From contig NZ_CP092074.1 of the NCBI RefSeq assembly GCF_024138715.1, forward strand, positions 62,001-126,000: a stretch of DNA of 64,000 nt, in the 5' to 3' direction. The notes under the pieces are model-generated. The model did not search any database. It worked only from the letters and a program-made list of their open reading frames with translations, and was not told where the DNA came from. The DNA is from Emticicia sp. 21SJ11W-3. GTDB lineage: Bacteria > Bacteroidota > Bacteroidia > Cytophagales > Spirosomataceae. The position numbers and the translations under genes were made by a program. This document shows, piece by piece, positions 34,368-43,718 of the stretch (position 1 is its first letter; every line of letters begins with the position of its first letter).

Positions 34368-34620
34368 CGCTAAATATACCATACAAAAAAAGTTAAAAAA
34401 CGTTGTATAATCAAATATTTACCCTGTTTTTTTTAATCTATGATAATATATAGTCATGTTTTGTCAAAAAAGTATCAGAATAACCAGGAATCACATCCGG
34501 CGCATTACGCGTACCCGTATACAGGCATGGGCCACAATATTCCGTTCGTTGTTGATTGTTAACTTTTAGTGTATTTAATCAAAAAAAAACCGTTTTTTTT
34601 CTGAAAACTTCAAAAAAAAC
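34368..34620. other. AT-rich intergenic region without a recognised gene
   Basis: Spacer between the sRNA promoter and the mraY promoter, with many A and T runs. I see no supported ORF or RNA here. Confidence 0.5.
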
Positions 34621-34628
34621 TATCTTTG
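34621..34628 (+). promoter_or_regulatory. -7 element of mraY
   Basis: TATCTTTG is an exact TAnnTTTG match, 27 bp before the ATG at 34656. The TTG that would start the longer frame is part of this element. Confidence 0.65.
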
Positions 34629-34655
34629 CTACACTTTCCTAAAAACCAATGTCCT

Positions 34656-35876
34656 ATGCTTTACTACTTATTTGCTTACCTTGACAAGACCTTCAATTTC
34701 CCGGGTGCGGGGGTGTTTCAGTACATTACTTTTCGTGCCATGGGCTCTATTGTTTTATCGCTTTTAATTGCGGCAATTTTTGGTATACGGCTCATTAACT
34801 ATCTCCGTAAACTTCAGATTGGTGAAACCATCAGAGACCTGGGTCTTGAAGGCCAAATGCAGAAAAAAGGAACGCCTACCATGGGGGGCTTCATTATTCT
34901 GGCATCGCTCATGATTCCGGTATTATTATTTGCACGCCTGGATAACGTCTACATTGTATTGCTGATTATTGCTACCATCTGGACATGCGGCATAGGCTTT
35001 GCCGACGACTACATAAAGGTTTTTAAGAAAGATAAAGAGGGGCTGAAAGGCCGTTTTAAAATAGTAGGGCAAGTTGGCCTGGGGCTGATTGTTGGTCTTA
35101 CTTTGTACTTCAACGATAATGTAAAAATCAGAGTCTACGAAAAAGCGAAAATAAGCACGGCAGTAGGAGAAGTGCAAAAGTATGTAGATGTACACTCACT
35201 GACAACCACGGTGCCTTTTACCAAAAACAATGAGGTAGATTATCAGATTCTAGGTAGTTTTTTACCAGAAAGCATGGCCTGGATTCCGTATGTATTAATA
35301 GTGATTTTTATCATTACGGCGGTATCAAACGGGGCTAACATTACGGATGGTATTGACGGCCTGGCTGCGGGTACATCGGCCATAATAGGTTTAACATTAG
35401 CCATTTTTGCTTATTTATCAGGCAATAAGGTGTTTTCTCAATATCTTAACATCATGATGATCCCGAACTCTGGCGAGGTAGTGATTTTCTGCTCTGCCTT
35501 TGTGGGGGCCTGCATAGGCTTTATGTGGTATAATGCGTATCCGGCACAGGTGTTTATGGGTGATACCGGTAGCCTTATGCTGGGCAGTGTTATTGCGGTG
35601 CTGGCGTTGGCTTTGCGTAAAGAACTATTGATACCGGTTATGTGCGGTATTTTTCTGGTAGAGAATATTTCGGTGATTTTGCAGGTAAGTTATTTCAAAT
35701 ATCAGAAAAGAAGGCGAGGGCTTGAATTTGCTCAGAAAAACCGGCTTTTCCTGATGTCGCCATTACACCATCATTTTCAGAAAAAAGGTTACCATGAGTC
35801 AAAGATTGTAACTCGTTTTCTGATAGTAGGCATTGTGCTGGCGGTGGCGTGTCTGGTAACGCTCAAACTCCGCTAG
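34656..35876 (+). CDS. mraY: Phospho-N-acetylmuramoyl-pentapeptide transferase
   Basis: 406 aa polytopic membrane enzyme that makes lipid I from UDP-MurNAc-pentapeptide and undecaprenyl phosphate. Active-site motifs are present: [46 protein letters not shown] and [11 protein letters not shown] roughly 60-residue extra segment (residues about 150-200) is usual for Bacteroidota MraY. The gene normally sits inside the mur/fts (dcw) cluster; here it stands alone with its own promoter, between a sRNA candidate and a hydrolase gene. Confidence 0.97.
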   Translation: MLYYLFAYLDKTFNFPGAGVFQYITFRAMGSIVLSLLIAAIFGIRLINYLRKLQIGETIRDLGLEGQMQKKGTPTMGGFIILASLMIPVLLFARLDNVYIVLLIIATIWTCGIGFADDYIKVFKKDKEGLKGRFKIVGQVGLGLIVGLTLYFNDNVKIRVYEKAKISTAVGEVQKYVDVHSLTTTVPFTKNNEVDYQILGSFLPESMAWIPYVLIVIFIITAVSNGANITDGIDGLAAGTSAIIGLTLAIFAYLSGNKVFSQYLNIMMIPNSGEVVIFCSAFVGACIGFMWYNAYPAQVFMGDTGSLMLGSVIAVLALALRKELLIPVMCGIFLVENISVILQVSYFKYQKRRRGLEFAQKNRLFLMSPLHHHFQKKGYHESKIVTRFLIVGIVLAVACLVTLKLR

Positions 35877-35879
35877 GCA

Positions 35880-36677
35880 TTATTTCAGAATCTCATCTAG
35901 TTTGATCTGATATTCCTTGAAATTATTTAAACCCCGATGGCGTCCTCCCGGTAAGGTAGTGAGTATGTCATCGGGGTTTTTCTTTAATATCTCAGCCAGT
36001 TTCAGGCTATGGCTGTACGGAATTACCTGGTCGTCGGTACCATGAAATAGATACAACGGGGCTTTTACTTTCGTTATCCACTCTTCAGCAGGTAAAATAA
36101 ATTCACAGACTTTGCCGTACGGATAAATTGGCAGGCGGCTCCACGCAATAGCAGGTATGCTGGTATAGGGTGTTTCCAGAATCAGCATTTTTACATCATT
36201 ATCCATAGCCAGTCTGGTGGCTACTCCGGTGCCCAGCGAGCGCCCGTAAATAATAATGTCTCTGGGTGGGTATCTCCGCTGAATATCTTTAAGCACGGTC
36301 TGTGCATCGCTCAACAGATTTTTTTCATCCAGGCGGCCGTTGCTTTTTCCAAACCCCCGGTAGTCGTACATAATTACATCATATCCCCTTGAGGTAAAGT
36401 CTTCGGCATATTTACCCCAGGCTTTTATATTGCGCGAGTTGCCGTGCAAATACATAACCACACCTTTACGCGGGTTAGCCGCCGTTGTAAACATCAGGGC
36501 ATTCAGCTTAATTTTAGGCTCAGTAGCAAAATAAAACTCCTGGGCATTTTTAAACTCAAAAGCATAATCTTTGTCCAGTTTTTCTGGGTGTAGTATAATA
36601 AAACGCTGAAACAATACGGCTAATCCGAAAACGGCAACGTATACAATCAGGGCAATGGTCAGGATTCTCTTCAACAC
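35880..36677 (-). CDS. Alpha/beta hydrolase, membrane-anchored
   Basis: 265 aa. One N-terminal hydrophobic segment (residues 4-22) probably anchors it. The hydrolase core has the oxyanion region MYLHGNSRNIKAWG, the nucleophile Ser in IYGRSLGTGVA, Asp in LFHGTDDQVIPYSHS and His in GGRHRGLNNF, the Bem46/YfhR-like pattern. Substrate unknown. It converges on mraY with only 3 bp between the stop codons. Confidence 0.88.
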   Translation of the reverse strand: MLKRILTIALIVYVAVFGLAVLFQRFIILHPEKLDKDYAFEFKNAQEFYFATEPKIKLNALMFTTAANPRKGVVMYLHGNSRNIKAWGKYAEDFTSRGYDVIMYDYRGFGKSNGRLDEKNLLSDAQTVLKDIQRRYPPRDIIIYGRSLGTGVATRLAMDNDVKMLILETPYTSIPAIAWSRLPIYPYGKVCEFILPAEEWITKVKAPLYLFHGTDDQVIPYSHSLKLAEILKKNPDDILTTLPGGRHRGLNNFKEYQIKLDEILK

Positions 36678-36938
36678 GTATCTATCTGTTTTTTTTTTGC
36701 AGAGTTAAGTTTCATCATACAAAACTATTCTATTCAGAATTGTTTGTCAAAGATTAAATCAAATCTGTCTGTAAAAATATCAATCATGCGGCTGATATTA
36801 ACCATTTACGATGGAATATTCTGGTATACAATAAAGCTGAAGTGCATAAAGTATTTACACAAAATAGCCCAAAAACAATAAGGCCGGGTATGGCGAGACA
36901 CTTTGGCTATGTAATAAGTTTAAATAATAGGCCTTAAC

Positions 36939-37499
36939 CTACGCCGGCGAACCACTAAAGGCAATGTTTTTCATTTTAAGCAAATGCCCATGTGTAATAA
37001 TATGCTTAAGGTCGTTTACTTTTCCGTATTGCGTGCCTTCATAGTGGCTTACCAGCTCAAACAGAATATCCATTAGTTGCTCTAGTTTTTCGGCTCCTAT
37101 TATTTCTGCAAATTTATCGTTCACATGTTCCATACACCTTTTCCAGTCAAGCAATGCCTGCAACCCCTTTTCAGAATGTCTTACTATCAGCGCACGGGCG
37201 TCTGCCTGGTCTTTTACCACGTTTACATATCCTTCATTTTGTAATTCCTTTATCAGTTTGCTCATGGCCTGTTTGGTTACGCAGGCGCGCTGAGAAAGAT
37301 TATTGATGTTGGTCCCCTCTAAATCTATGTGTACCAAAGCTACAATGTGGCCTATTCTGAAATTGGTATAGCCGATACTCTGCACATATTCTCCTGCCAG
37401 ATCGCTCAAATACCTGTAGGTCTTGCTTAAAAGCCGTCCCATTAATCGCTCCTTTTTAGATTTAAAAGCAACTATTTCCTTGAAAATTTCTTCGTTCAT
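36939..37499 (-). CDS. MarR-family transcriptional regulator
   Basis: 186 aa. A winged helix is visible at about residues 45-110: HIDLEGTNINNLSQRACVTKQAMSKLIKELQNEGYV, with the wing DQADARALIV. It is divergent from the EmrA-EmrB-TolC operon, and its own -33 element overlaps a perfect palindrome that also overlaps the efflux promoter, so it most likely represses both and is released by a toxic ligand. That last step is inference from EmrR-like systems. Confidence 0.92.
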   Translation of the reverse strand: MNEEIFKEIVAFKSKKERLMGRLLSKTYRYLSDLAGEYVQSIGYTNFRIGHIVALVHIDLEGTNINNLSQRACVTKQAMSKLIKELQNEGYVNVVKDQADARALIVRHSEKGLQALLDWKRCMEHVNDKFAEIIGAEKLEQLMDILFELVSHYEGTQYGKVNDLKHIITHGHLLKMKNIAFSGSPA

Positions 37500-37577
37500 T
37501 GTTGTTGTTCAGATTCAAAGCACTCATATTGATGCATAATGAAAACACTAAATTTCATGATTTCTTGTGTTCTGATA

Positions 37578-37608
37578 CAAAATTATATAGAAAAAATAAA
37601 TTAGTCAA
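37578..37608 (-). promoter_or_regulatory. Promoter of the MarR gene
   Basis: On the minus strand TTG (37606-37608), a 20-bp spacer and TAATTTTG (37578-37585). The -33 element lies in the left arm of the operator palindrome. Confidence 0.65.
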
Positions 37609-37624
37609 TATGCTTGACTAATTT
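37598..37624. promoter_or_regulatory. MarR operator O1
   Basis: A perfect palindrome with 11-bp arms, AAATTAGTCAA (37598-37608), 5-bp centre, TTGACTAATTT (37614-37624). The two arms carry the -33 elements of the two divergent promoters, so one bound dimer can block both. Confidence 0.75.
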
Positions 37625-37645
37625 AGTAAACTTGGTTTACATTTG
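37614..37645 (+). promoter_or_regulatory. Promoter of the efflux operon
   Basis: TTG at 37614-37616 in the right arm of O1, a 21-bp spacer, and TACATTTG at 37638-37645, an exact -7 match. Confidence 0.7.
37626..37640. promoter_or_regulatory. Second palindrome in the efflux promoter
   Basis: GTAAAC-TTG-GTTTAC, perfect arms, lies between the -33 and -7 elements. Its sequence differs from O1, so it may bind another regulator or be incidental. Confidence 0.45.
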
Positions 37646-37649
37646 CATC

Positions 37650-37669
37650 GTCAATTTAGTTGACTAATT
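37650..37669. promoter_or_regulatory. MarR operator O2 (partial copy of O1)
   Basis: GTCAA-N5-TTGACTAATT repeats the core and spacing of O1; the right arm is identical over 10 bp, the left only over 5. It lies just downstream of the predicted start of transcription. Confidence 0.6.
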
Positions 37670-37706
37670 CTAAGAACAAACGCAAAAACAAAACAATCGG
37701 ATTAAG

Positions 37707-38750
37707 ATGGCTACTCCGCAGAAAAAAAGCATTAAAAATTACATTCCACGTATCATTTTACTTATCGTTGTGCTTGCCGCCGGCATCTATGCTTACCAAA
37801 GCTACAAGTATGGGCAGGGGCACGAGTCAACAGATAATGCCCAGATAGAAACTTATTCGGTACCGGTGGTACCACGTGTAGGGGGTTACGTGAATACCGT
37901 AAACATGAAAGACTTTGAACAGGTAAAGAAAGGCCAGCTACTGGTAGATATTGACGACCAGGAACAACAACTGGCCCTGGCCGAAATGGAAGCCGTTTAT
38001 CAGCAATTATTAACAGATGTTGAAAACGCAAAAGCCAACATAAAAAACACAAAAATGACAATCAGCGCGGCTGAAACTAACCTGAAGGCTACCGCTTTGC
38101 GAAAAGATAAAGCTAGAAGAGACTCAGAGAGAGATGCTAAGCTACTGGCTGACAATGCCATTACCCGCCGCCAGGCAGAAGACAGCCAGTCGGGTCTGGA
38201 TGTTCTTAATGCCCAGTATGATGGTCAAAAACAAGACATTGCCGCTACTAAATCGCGCCTGGATATACTAGGCAGTAACCTACACAAAGCAGAAGCAGCG
38301 CTGGCTGTACAAAAAGCTAAAATTGACCAGCAAAGACTAAAACTGACTTACTCTAAAATCTATGCTACCGAAAATGGTAAAATAGGCCGAAAAAGCGTTG
38401 AGCCGGGGCAGTACATACAACCCGGGCAAACTTTGGCCACCATTGTGCAGGACTCATTATACTGGGTTGTGGCTAACTTTAAAGAAACGCAAATAAGCAG
38501 ATTGGCAATAGGCCAGCAGGCGGTTATTAAGCTGGATGCCTTCCCTGATTTGGAGCTGACAGGCAAAATTATTGATTTCTCTGATGCCACCGGAGCCAAA
38601 TATGCATTGCTGCCACCAGATAACGCCAGTGGAAACTTTGTGAAAGTTACCCAGCGAATACCAGTAAAAATTGCCATTGACCATGTAGAAAAATACCGCG
38701 ACAAACTACGCGCAGGCATGAGCCTTGAAGTGGAAGTGAAACTGAAGTAA
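37707..38750 (+). CDS. emrA: EmrA/HlyD-type efflux adaptor
   Basis: 347 aa membrane-fusion protein linking the inner-membrane pump to TolC. One N-terminal membrane helix (IILLIVVLAAGIYAYQ) is followed by a biotinyl-lipoyl half (VVPRVGGYVNTVNMKDFEQVKKGQLLVDID), a long coiled-coil hairpin at about residues 85-215 with many Ala, Lys and Glu, and the second lipoyl/beta-barrel part (YATENGKIGRKSVEPGQYIQPGQ). First gene of the MarR-controlled operon, 24 bp before the pump gene. Confidence 0.92.
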   Translation: MATPQKKSIKNYIPRIILLIVVLAAGIYAYQSYKYGQGHESTDNAQIETYSVPVVPRVGGYVNTVNMKDFEQVKKGQLLVDIDDQEQQLALAEMEAVYQQLLTDVENAKANIKNTKMTISAAETNLKATALRKDKARRDSERDAKLLADNAITRRQAEDSQSGLDVLNAQYDGQKQDIAATKSRLDILGSNLHKAEAALAVQKAKIDQQRLKLTYSKIYATENGKIGRKSVEPGQYIQPGQTLATIVQDSLYWVVANFKETQISRLAIGQQAVIKLDAFPDLELTGKIIDFSDATGAKYALLPPDNASGNFVKVTQRIPVKIAIDHVEKYRDKLRAGMSLEVEVKLK

Positions 38751-38774
38751 GGCATACACCCACAAAAAAATTAC

Positions 38775-40379
38775 ATGGAAAATACAGTAGAAATAAAAAA
38801 TAAAGCTGTAGGTGCTTCCAGGTTTATTATCGTTCTCACAACAGTGACGGCAGCCATAATGGAGCTGCTAGACACAACGATTGTAAACGTAGCACTGAAT
38901 CAGATGGCTGGCTCGTTAGGGGCTACCATTGAAGATATTGCCTGGGTTATTACCTCTTATGCCATAGCCAACGTAATTATTATACCCATGACAGGCTTTT
39001 TGGGAGAGTATTTCGGGCGAAAGAATTACTACCTCGTATCAATGGTTGTGTTTGGTATATCGTCTTACCTCTGTGGTAATTCGGGTAGTCTTTGGGAACT
39101 GGTGTTCTGGAGGTTCATACAGGGTATAGGCGGCGGAGCCTTGCTGTCAACGTCTCAGGCTATTTTGTTTGACGCCTTCCCGGGTAAAGAACGCGGAACA
39201 GCCTCAGGGCTTTTTGGTATGGGTATTGTATTAGGCCCTACACTCGGCCCCACTCTGGGTGGATACATCGTAGATAATTATACATGGGGCGACATCTTCT
39301 TTATTAATGTACCCATCTGTATTATTGCTACTATTCTGACCATTCTTTATATTCCTAAAAAAGCTGGTGAGGGTACTAAAAAAGACCAGATAAAGATTGA
39401 TTACCCGGGTATATTATTATTGATGATTGGTATTGGCGCCCTGCAGTATGTGCTTGAAAAGGGAGAATCGAAAGACTGGTTTCAATCAAAAGAAATAATG
39501 ATTGTGAGCCTGGTGGCAGTATTAGGCATTGTGGGTTTCATAGGCCGGGAGCTCAATACAGACCACCCTGTGGTTAATCTCAGGGTTTTCGGAAACCGTA
39601 ACTTTGCGTTTTCAAGCATTTTTGTAATGGTTTCAGGCTTTGGCTTGTTTACTTCTGTGTTCGTATATCCGGTTCTGGTGCAGCGTATCAATGGTTTTAC
39701 ACCTTATGAAACGGGCCTTTCACTTTTGTTCCCGACTTTAACCATCCTGCCGTTGTTCCCTATTCTTGGCCGGCGGATGTCGGCTGGCGCATCACCAATA
39801 CCATTTGTCGTTGCCGGTATTCTCATATTTGCCTTCTTTGGTTTTTATAGTGGTACCGCAACTACCGATATGAGCCGCTGGGATTTCTACCCCATGCAGC
39901 TGATGCGCGGTCTAGGAACCGTACTTTTGCAGCTACCCCTTATCAATGCCTCGGTGGCAGGTTTAAAGCCCAATGAGTTTGGGGCGGGTATCTCTCTAAC
40001 CAATATGATACGCCAGTTGGGTGGGGCTTTCGGTATTGCCTTGGCCAACAACTATGTGGCTATACAGTATGCACAGCACCGGTCAGATCTGGTATCCAAC
40101 TACGTACCGAGTAACCCATTATTTATGGAACGGCTCAATGGTCTCAAGATGACATTCCTGTCGAAGTCGGGCGATGCAATACATGCCGCCACACAGGCGT
40201 ACAGGCAATTGGAGTTGCTGCTAGACAGGCAGGCGTATTATCTGGCATATCTGGACACCTTCCGTATCATATCATTATTCTTTATATGTGTATTGCCCCT
40301 TGTTGTATTGCTGCGCACTAAAAAGAAAAGTGCTGCCGAAGCAGCAGAGGCCGCCAAGGCTGCCGCAGAGTCTCATTAA
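38775..40379 (+). CDS. emrB: EmrB/QacA-type drug efflux transporter (DHA2, MFS)
   Basis: 534 aa with about 14 membrane segments, a proton-driven pump of the DHA2 family. The start region has the DHA2 signature LLDTTIVNVALNQMAGSL, then WVITSYAIANVIIIP, the loop GEYFGRKNYY and the antiporter motif GPTLGPTLGGYIVDNYTWG. The C-terminus is an Ala/Glu-rich tail. Together with the adaptor and the TolC-like gene it forms a complete tripartite exporter of hydrophobic toxic compounds; exact substrates unknown. Confidence 0.94.
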   Translation: MENTVEIKNKAVGASRFIIVLTTVTAAIMELLDTTIVNVALNQMAGSLGATIEDIAWVITSYAIANVIIIPMTGFLGEYFGRKNYYLVSMVVFGISSYLCGNSGSLWELVFWRFIQGIGGGALLSTSQAILFDAFPGKERGTASGLFGMGIVLGPTLGPTLGGYIVDNYTWGDIFFINVPICIIATILTILYIPKKAGEGTKKDQIKIDYPGILLLMIGIGALQYVLEKGESKDWFQSKEIMIVSLVAVLGIVGFIGRELNTDHPVVNLRVFGNRNFAFSSIFVMVSGFGLFTSVFVYPVLVQRINGFTPYETGLSLLFPTLTILPLFPILGRRMSAGASPIPFVVAGILIFAFFGFYSGTATTDMSRWDFYPMQLMRGLGTVLLQLPLINASVAGLKPNEFGAGISLTNMIRQLGGAFGIALANNYVAIQYAQHRSDLVSNYVPSNPLFMERLNGLKMTFLSKSGDAIHAATQAYRQLELLLDRQAYYLAYLDTFRIISLFFICVLPLVVLLRTKKKSAAEAAEAAKAAAESH

Positions 40380-40416
40380 TGACAGGTATCATTCAAAAAT
40401 ATTTAAGTTTTTAACA

Positions 40417-41718
40417 ATGAAATTTCCGAAAATAACCATAACTCTCTTATTGCTTCTCAGTCAGGTAGCCCTTGCACAGAACCCGAATGAGGCGCTGGCT
40501 TCTTTAGTGAAGCAGGCCATTGAGTATTCGCCAAGAGTAAAAGAACAGGTGCAATTACTGAATACCGGCGACTACCGAATTAAAGTGCAGGAAAGCGGGC
40601 TGAAACCCCAGATTAGCGGAGAGGTGGGCTACACAAGACTTGACCCCGTAGCCGAAGCCGTTATACCGATTCAGGGTTTCGACGGTAAATTGCAGTTTCA
40701 GCCTCATAACAACTACAATACGGCCGTAAATGCCTCTTATGTTATTTATGATTGGGGCCGTTTTAAAGCGGGTGTACAGAAAACCCTGCTGGATATGCAG
40801 CAACAGCGCGAGAACATTGAGAGCCTTAAACAAACTCTGGCTTATCAGGTTGCGCAGTTGTATTATAGTATTATTTATATCCAAAAGGCCATTGTTGTGC
40901 AGCAAGACCAGGTTAAGCTGGTAGAAGAAAACGGTAAAATTATCAGCGACCGCCTGAAAAGTGGCGATGCCCTGGACTATGATTTGGTACAGGTACAGGT
41001 ACGCTATAAAAATGCCGAGATACGGGTAGTAGATTTGCAGGGGCAACTAGAAAAACAATATATTTTCTTAAGCGCGCTGATAGGCTCTGATGCCAGAAAG
41101 CAGGTTCCGGCCAATGCTGAGCTGCAATACAACTATCCGATTGCCGATGCTCAGGGGGCTATCAGTGAGGCCGTTACCAATAATCAGGACATAAAAACGG
41201 CACTGGCCCGCGAAAACGCACTGGCACAAGAGGTGAAGATATCGTCAATGACAAACCTGCCACAACTGGCGGCCAACGGAGCTGTGGGTATCAGAAATGG
41301 GTATCAACCCAACATTGACGCATGGCGATTCAATACCTTACTGGGTGTAAAGCTCAATATCCCGATTTATACCGGAAAGCGCGGTGCGTATAACACACAA
41401 ATTGCCCGCATTAATCTGGATGCTGCCAAACAAAGCACCGAGGCACAGAAAACGCAGATAAACCGTGACATTGAAAATGCTTTTAATGATATAAAAGTAG
41501 CCACCCAAAAACGTACTTTAGCCGAAAGAAATGTGTATCAGGCAGAGTACGGTTTGAAACTGGCCAAAGCACGTCTGGTAAATGGGGTGAGTACTCCACT
41601 GGAAATTCAGACGTCTGAAACGGCTGTACAGGAAGCAAAATTCAGCCTGTTGCAATATGATTATCAGATATTACTGGCAAAACTGGAAATCAGCAGATTG
41701 TCGGGGGTGAAGTTGTAG
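40417..41718 (+). CDS. TolC-like outer-membrane efflux channel
   Basis: 433 aa. A signal peptide (MKFPKITITLLLLLSQVALA) is followed by two OEP repeats of long helices and barrel strands: SYVIYDWGRFKAGVQKTLLDMQ, GDALDYDLVQVQVRYKNAE, LNIPIYTGKRGAYNTQIARI and NGVSTPLEIQTSETAVQEAK. The start at 40417 is set by the signal peptide; the longer frame overlaps the end of the pump gene. Last gene of the efflux operon, followed by a terminator. Confidence 0.92.
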   Translation: MKFPKITITLLLLLSQVALAQNPNEALASLVKQAIEYSPRVKEQVQLLNTGDYRIKVQESGLKPQISGEVGYTRLDPVAEAVIPIQGFDGKLQFQPHNNYNTAVNASYVIYDWGRFKAGVQKTLLDMQQQRENIESLKQTLAYQVAQLYYSIIYIQKAIVVQQDQVKLVEENGKIISDRLKSGDALDYDLVQVQVRYKNAEIRVVDLQGQLEKQYIFLSALIGSDARKQVPANAELQYNYPIADAQGAISEAVTNNQDIKTALARENALAQEVKISSMTNLPQLAANGAVGIRNGYQPNIDAWRFNTLLGVKLNIPIYTGKRGAYNTQIARINLDAAKQSTEAQKTQINRDIENAFNDIKVATQKRTLAERNVYQAEYGLKLAKARLVNGVSTPLEIQTSETAVQEAKFSLLQYDYQILLAKLEISRLSGVKL

Positions 41719-41738
41719 AGGTGAAACGCAAATAGTTA

Positions 41739-41783
41739 CAAGCCCATCTGAATACTCCGGTGTACAGATGGGCTTTGTTTTTT
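41739..41783 (+). terminator. Terminator of the efflux operon
   Basis: AAGCCCATCTG (41740-41750) and CAGATGGGCTT (41765-41775) are perfect arms, followed by TGTTTTTT. Confidence 0.9.
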
Positions 41784-41879
41784 GGTGCACATCTAAACTC
41801 AAACCCGCCTAAATCTGTTATACATTCAGGTACAGCAAAATAGACCGGAAATTTATTCAGACAAATCTGAATTTTCCTC

Positions 41880-41887
41880 TAATTTTG
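41880..41887 (+). promoter_or_regulatory. -7 element of pruA
   Basis: TAATTTTG is an exact TAnnTTTG match. It includes the TTG at 41885 of the longer frame, so the start is the ATG at 41912. Confidence 0.6.
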
Positions 41888-41911
41888 GCAAAAAATCCCC
41901 CTTCATCAATC

Positions 41912-43543
41912 ATGAATAACACTGTCTTTAAAGTACCTGCTCCGGTAAACGAACCGGTTCTGGGTTATGCTAAAGGTTCTCCTGAAAAAATTGCATTAAA
42001 AAAAGCCATTGCCGATGCCCGTTCGAAACAGATAAACGTGCCTATGTATATTGGCAGTGAGCTGGTTTATACCGTTAACAAGATTAAACTTTCGCCTCCG
42101 CACGACCACCAACATATATTAGGGTATGCCAGCGAGGGTGACGCATCTCATGTGCAACGCGCTATTGATGCCGCTTTGGCGGCTCGTACGGCGTGGGCAG
42201 CACTCTCGTGGGAGCAAAGAGCCAGCATTTTTCTGAAAGCTGCCGATTTACTGGCCGGGCCATACCGGGCCAGAATCAATGCGGCTACCATGTTGGGGCA
42301 ATCTAAAAATGCCTATCAGGCAGAAATTGACTCAGCGTGCGAGCTCATAGACTTTCTGCGGTTCAATGTAGCCTTTATGGAGCAGGTCTATACCCAGCAG
42401 CCGGAGTCATCAAAAGGAATGTGGAACAGACTGGAGTATCGTCCGTTAGAAGGTTTTGTATTTGCTTTAACACCATTCAATTTCACGGCCATAGCAGGTA
42501 ATTTGCCTTCTTGCGTTGCCATGATGGGTAATGTTACAGTATGGAAGCCTGCCTATACCCAGATATACTCAGCACAGGTAATTATGGAGGTATTCCGTGA
42601 GGCGGGTCTGCCTGATGGCGTAATTAACCTTATTTATGTAGATGGTCCTGTTGCCGGTGATGTGATTTTCAAACATCCAGATTTTGCCGGTATCCACTTT
42701 ACAGGTAGTACCAGGGTCTTCCAAACCATCTGGAAAACCATTGGCGAGAACATCCATTTGTATAAATCGTATCCGCGTATTGTGGGTGAAACCGGAGGTA
42801 AAGATTTTGTGATGGCACATGAGTCGGCCGATGCCAAAGCCTTGGCAACTGGTTTGGTTCGTGGGGCGTTTGAATATCAGGGACAAAAATGTTCGGCGGC
42901 TTCGCGGGCTTATATTCCTTCAAATATCTGGGAAGAAGTGAAAGGATACATAGTGGAAGATTTGAAAGAGATAAAAATAGGCGGCACCGAAGACTTCACT
43001 AATTTTGTAAATGCGGTTATTGATGAGAGAGCTTTTGACAAAATTGCTACTTATATTGATAATGCTAAAAAGAGCGACAAAGTAACCATAATTGCAGGGG
43101 GAAACTACGATAAATCTAAAGGGTATTTTATTGAGCCAACTGTTTTATTAACATCAGACCCACTGTATGTAACCATGTGTGAAGAGATTTTCGGCCCGGT
43201 GCTCACAATCTATGTTTATGAAGCCGCTGATTTTGAGCAAACCCTGGAACTGGTTAACTCCACTTCGCCTTATGCGTTAACCGGGGCTATCTTTGCCAAA
43301 GACCGTTATGCCATTGATCTGGCCACTAAAAAGCTGGTAGATGCAGCCGGAAACTTCTATATTAATGATAAGCCAACAGGGGCCGTAGTTGGGCAACAAC
43401 CTTTTGGCGGCGCGCGGGCGTCAGGTACCAACGACAAGGCCGGGTCTATCCTGAATCTGTTCCGTTGGGTACAACCACGTACCATTAAAGAAACCTTTGT
43501 TTCGCCAACTGATTATAAATATCCGTTTTTAGGAGAAGAGTAA
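41912..43543 (+). CDS. pruA: L-glutamate gamma-semialdehyde dehydrogenase
   Basis: 543 aa, the NAD-dependent second step of proline breakdown, giving glutamate. The aldehyde-dehydrogenase catalytic Glu is in VGETGGKDFV, the catalytic Cys in YQGQKCSAASRAYIP, and FALTPFNFTAIAGNLPS plus HFTGSTRVFQTIW form the cofactor pocket. Length and the PFGGARASGTNDKAG segment fit the type-2 (non-fused) P5C dehydrogenase. putA is not adjacent. The start is set by the -7 element overlapping the longer frame. Confidence 0.95.
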   Translation: MNNTVFKVPAPVNEPVLGYAKGSPEKIALKKAIADARSKQINVPMYIGSELVYTVNKIKLSPPHDHQHILGYASEGDASHVQRAIDAALAARTAWAALSWEQRASIFLKAADLLAGPYRARINAATMLGQSKNAYQAEIDSACELIDFLRFNVAFMEQVYTQQPESSKGMWNRLEYRPLEGFVFALTPFNFTAIAGNLPSCVAMMGNVTVWKPAYTQIYSAQVIMEVFREAGLPDGVINLIYVDGPVAGDVIFKHPDFAGIHFTGSTRVFQTIWKTIGENIHLYKSYPRIVGETGGKDFVMAHESADAKALATGLVRGAFEYQGQKCSAASRAYIPSNIWEEVKGYIVEDLKEIKIGGTEDFTNFVNAVIDERAFDKIATYIDNAKKSDKVTIIAGGNYDKSKGYFIEPTVLLTSDPLYVTMCEEIFGPVLTIYVYEAADFEQTLELVNSTSPYALTGAIFAKDRYAIDLATKKLVDAAGNFYINDKPTGAVVGQQPFGGARASGTNDKAGSILNLFRWVQPRTIKETFVSPTDYKYPFLGEE

Positions 43544-43589
43544 GTAAAAGTAATTGTGCTTGAGGAGTGGCCAATGCCTCGATATCAAC

Positions 43590-43623
43590 AAAAAAGGTAG
43601 CATTTTAAGGTGCTACCTTTTTT
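43590..43623 (+). terminator. Terminator after pruA
   Basis: AAAAAAGGTAGCA and TGCTACCTTTTTT form a 13-bp stem with an 8-nt loop and a T-run; the A-run on the other side could also serve the converging cysS. Confidence 0.9.
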
Positions 43624-43718
43624 ATGGCGGTATCGAGAATCAGCGAATGAATTCGCTGGCTATTGAAACAAAGGACGATTTTTATTTAAGGTTGCCGACT
43701 TAAGTCCGCAATATAAAA

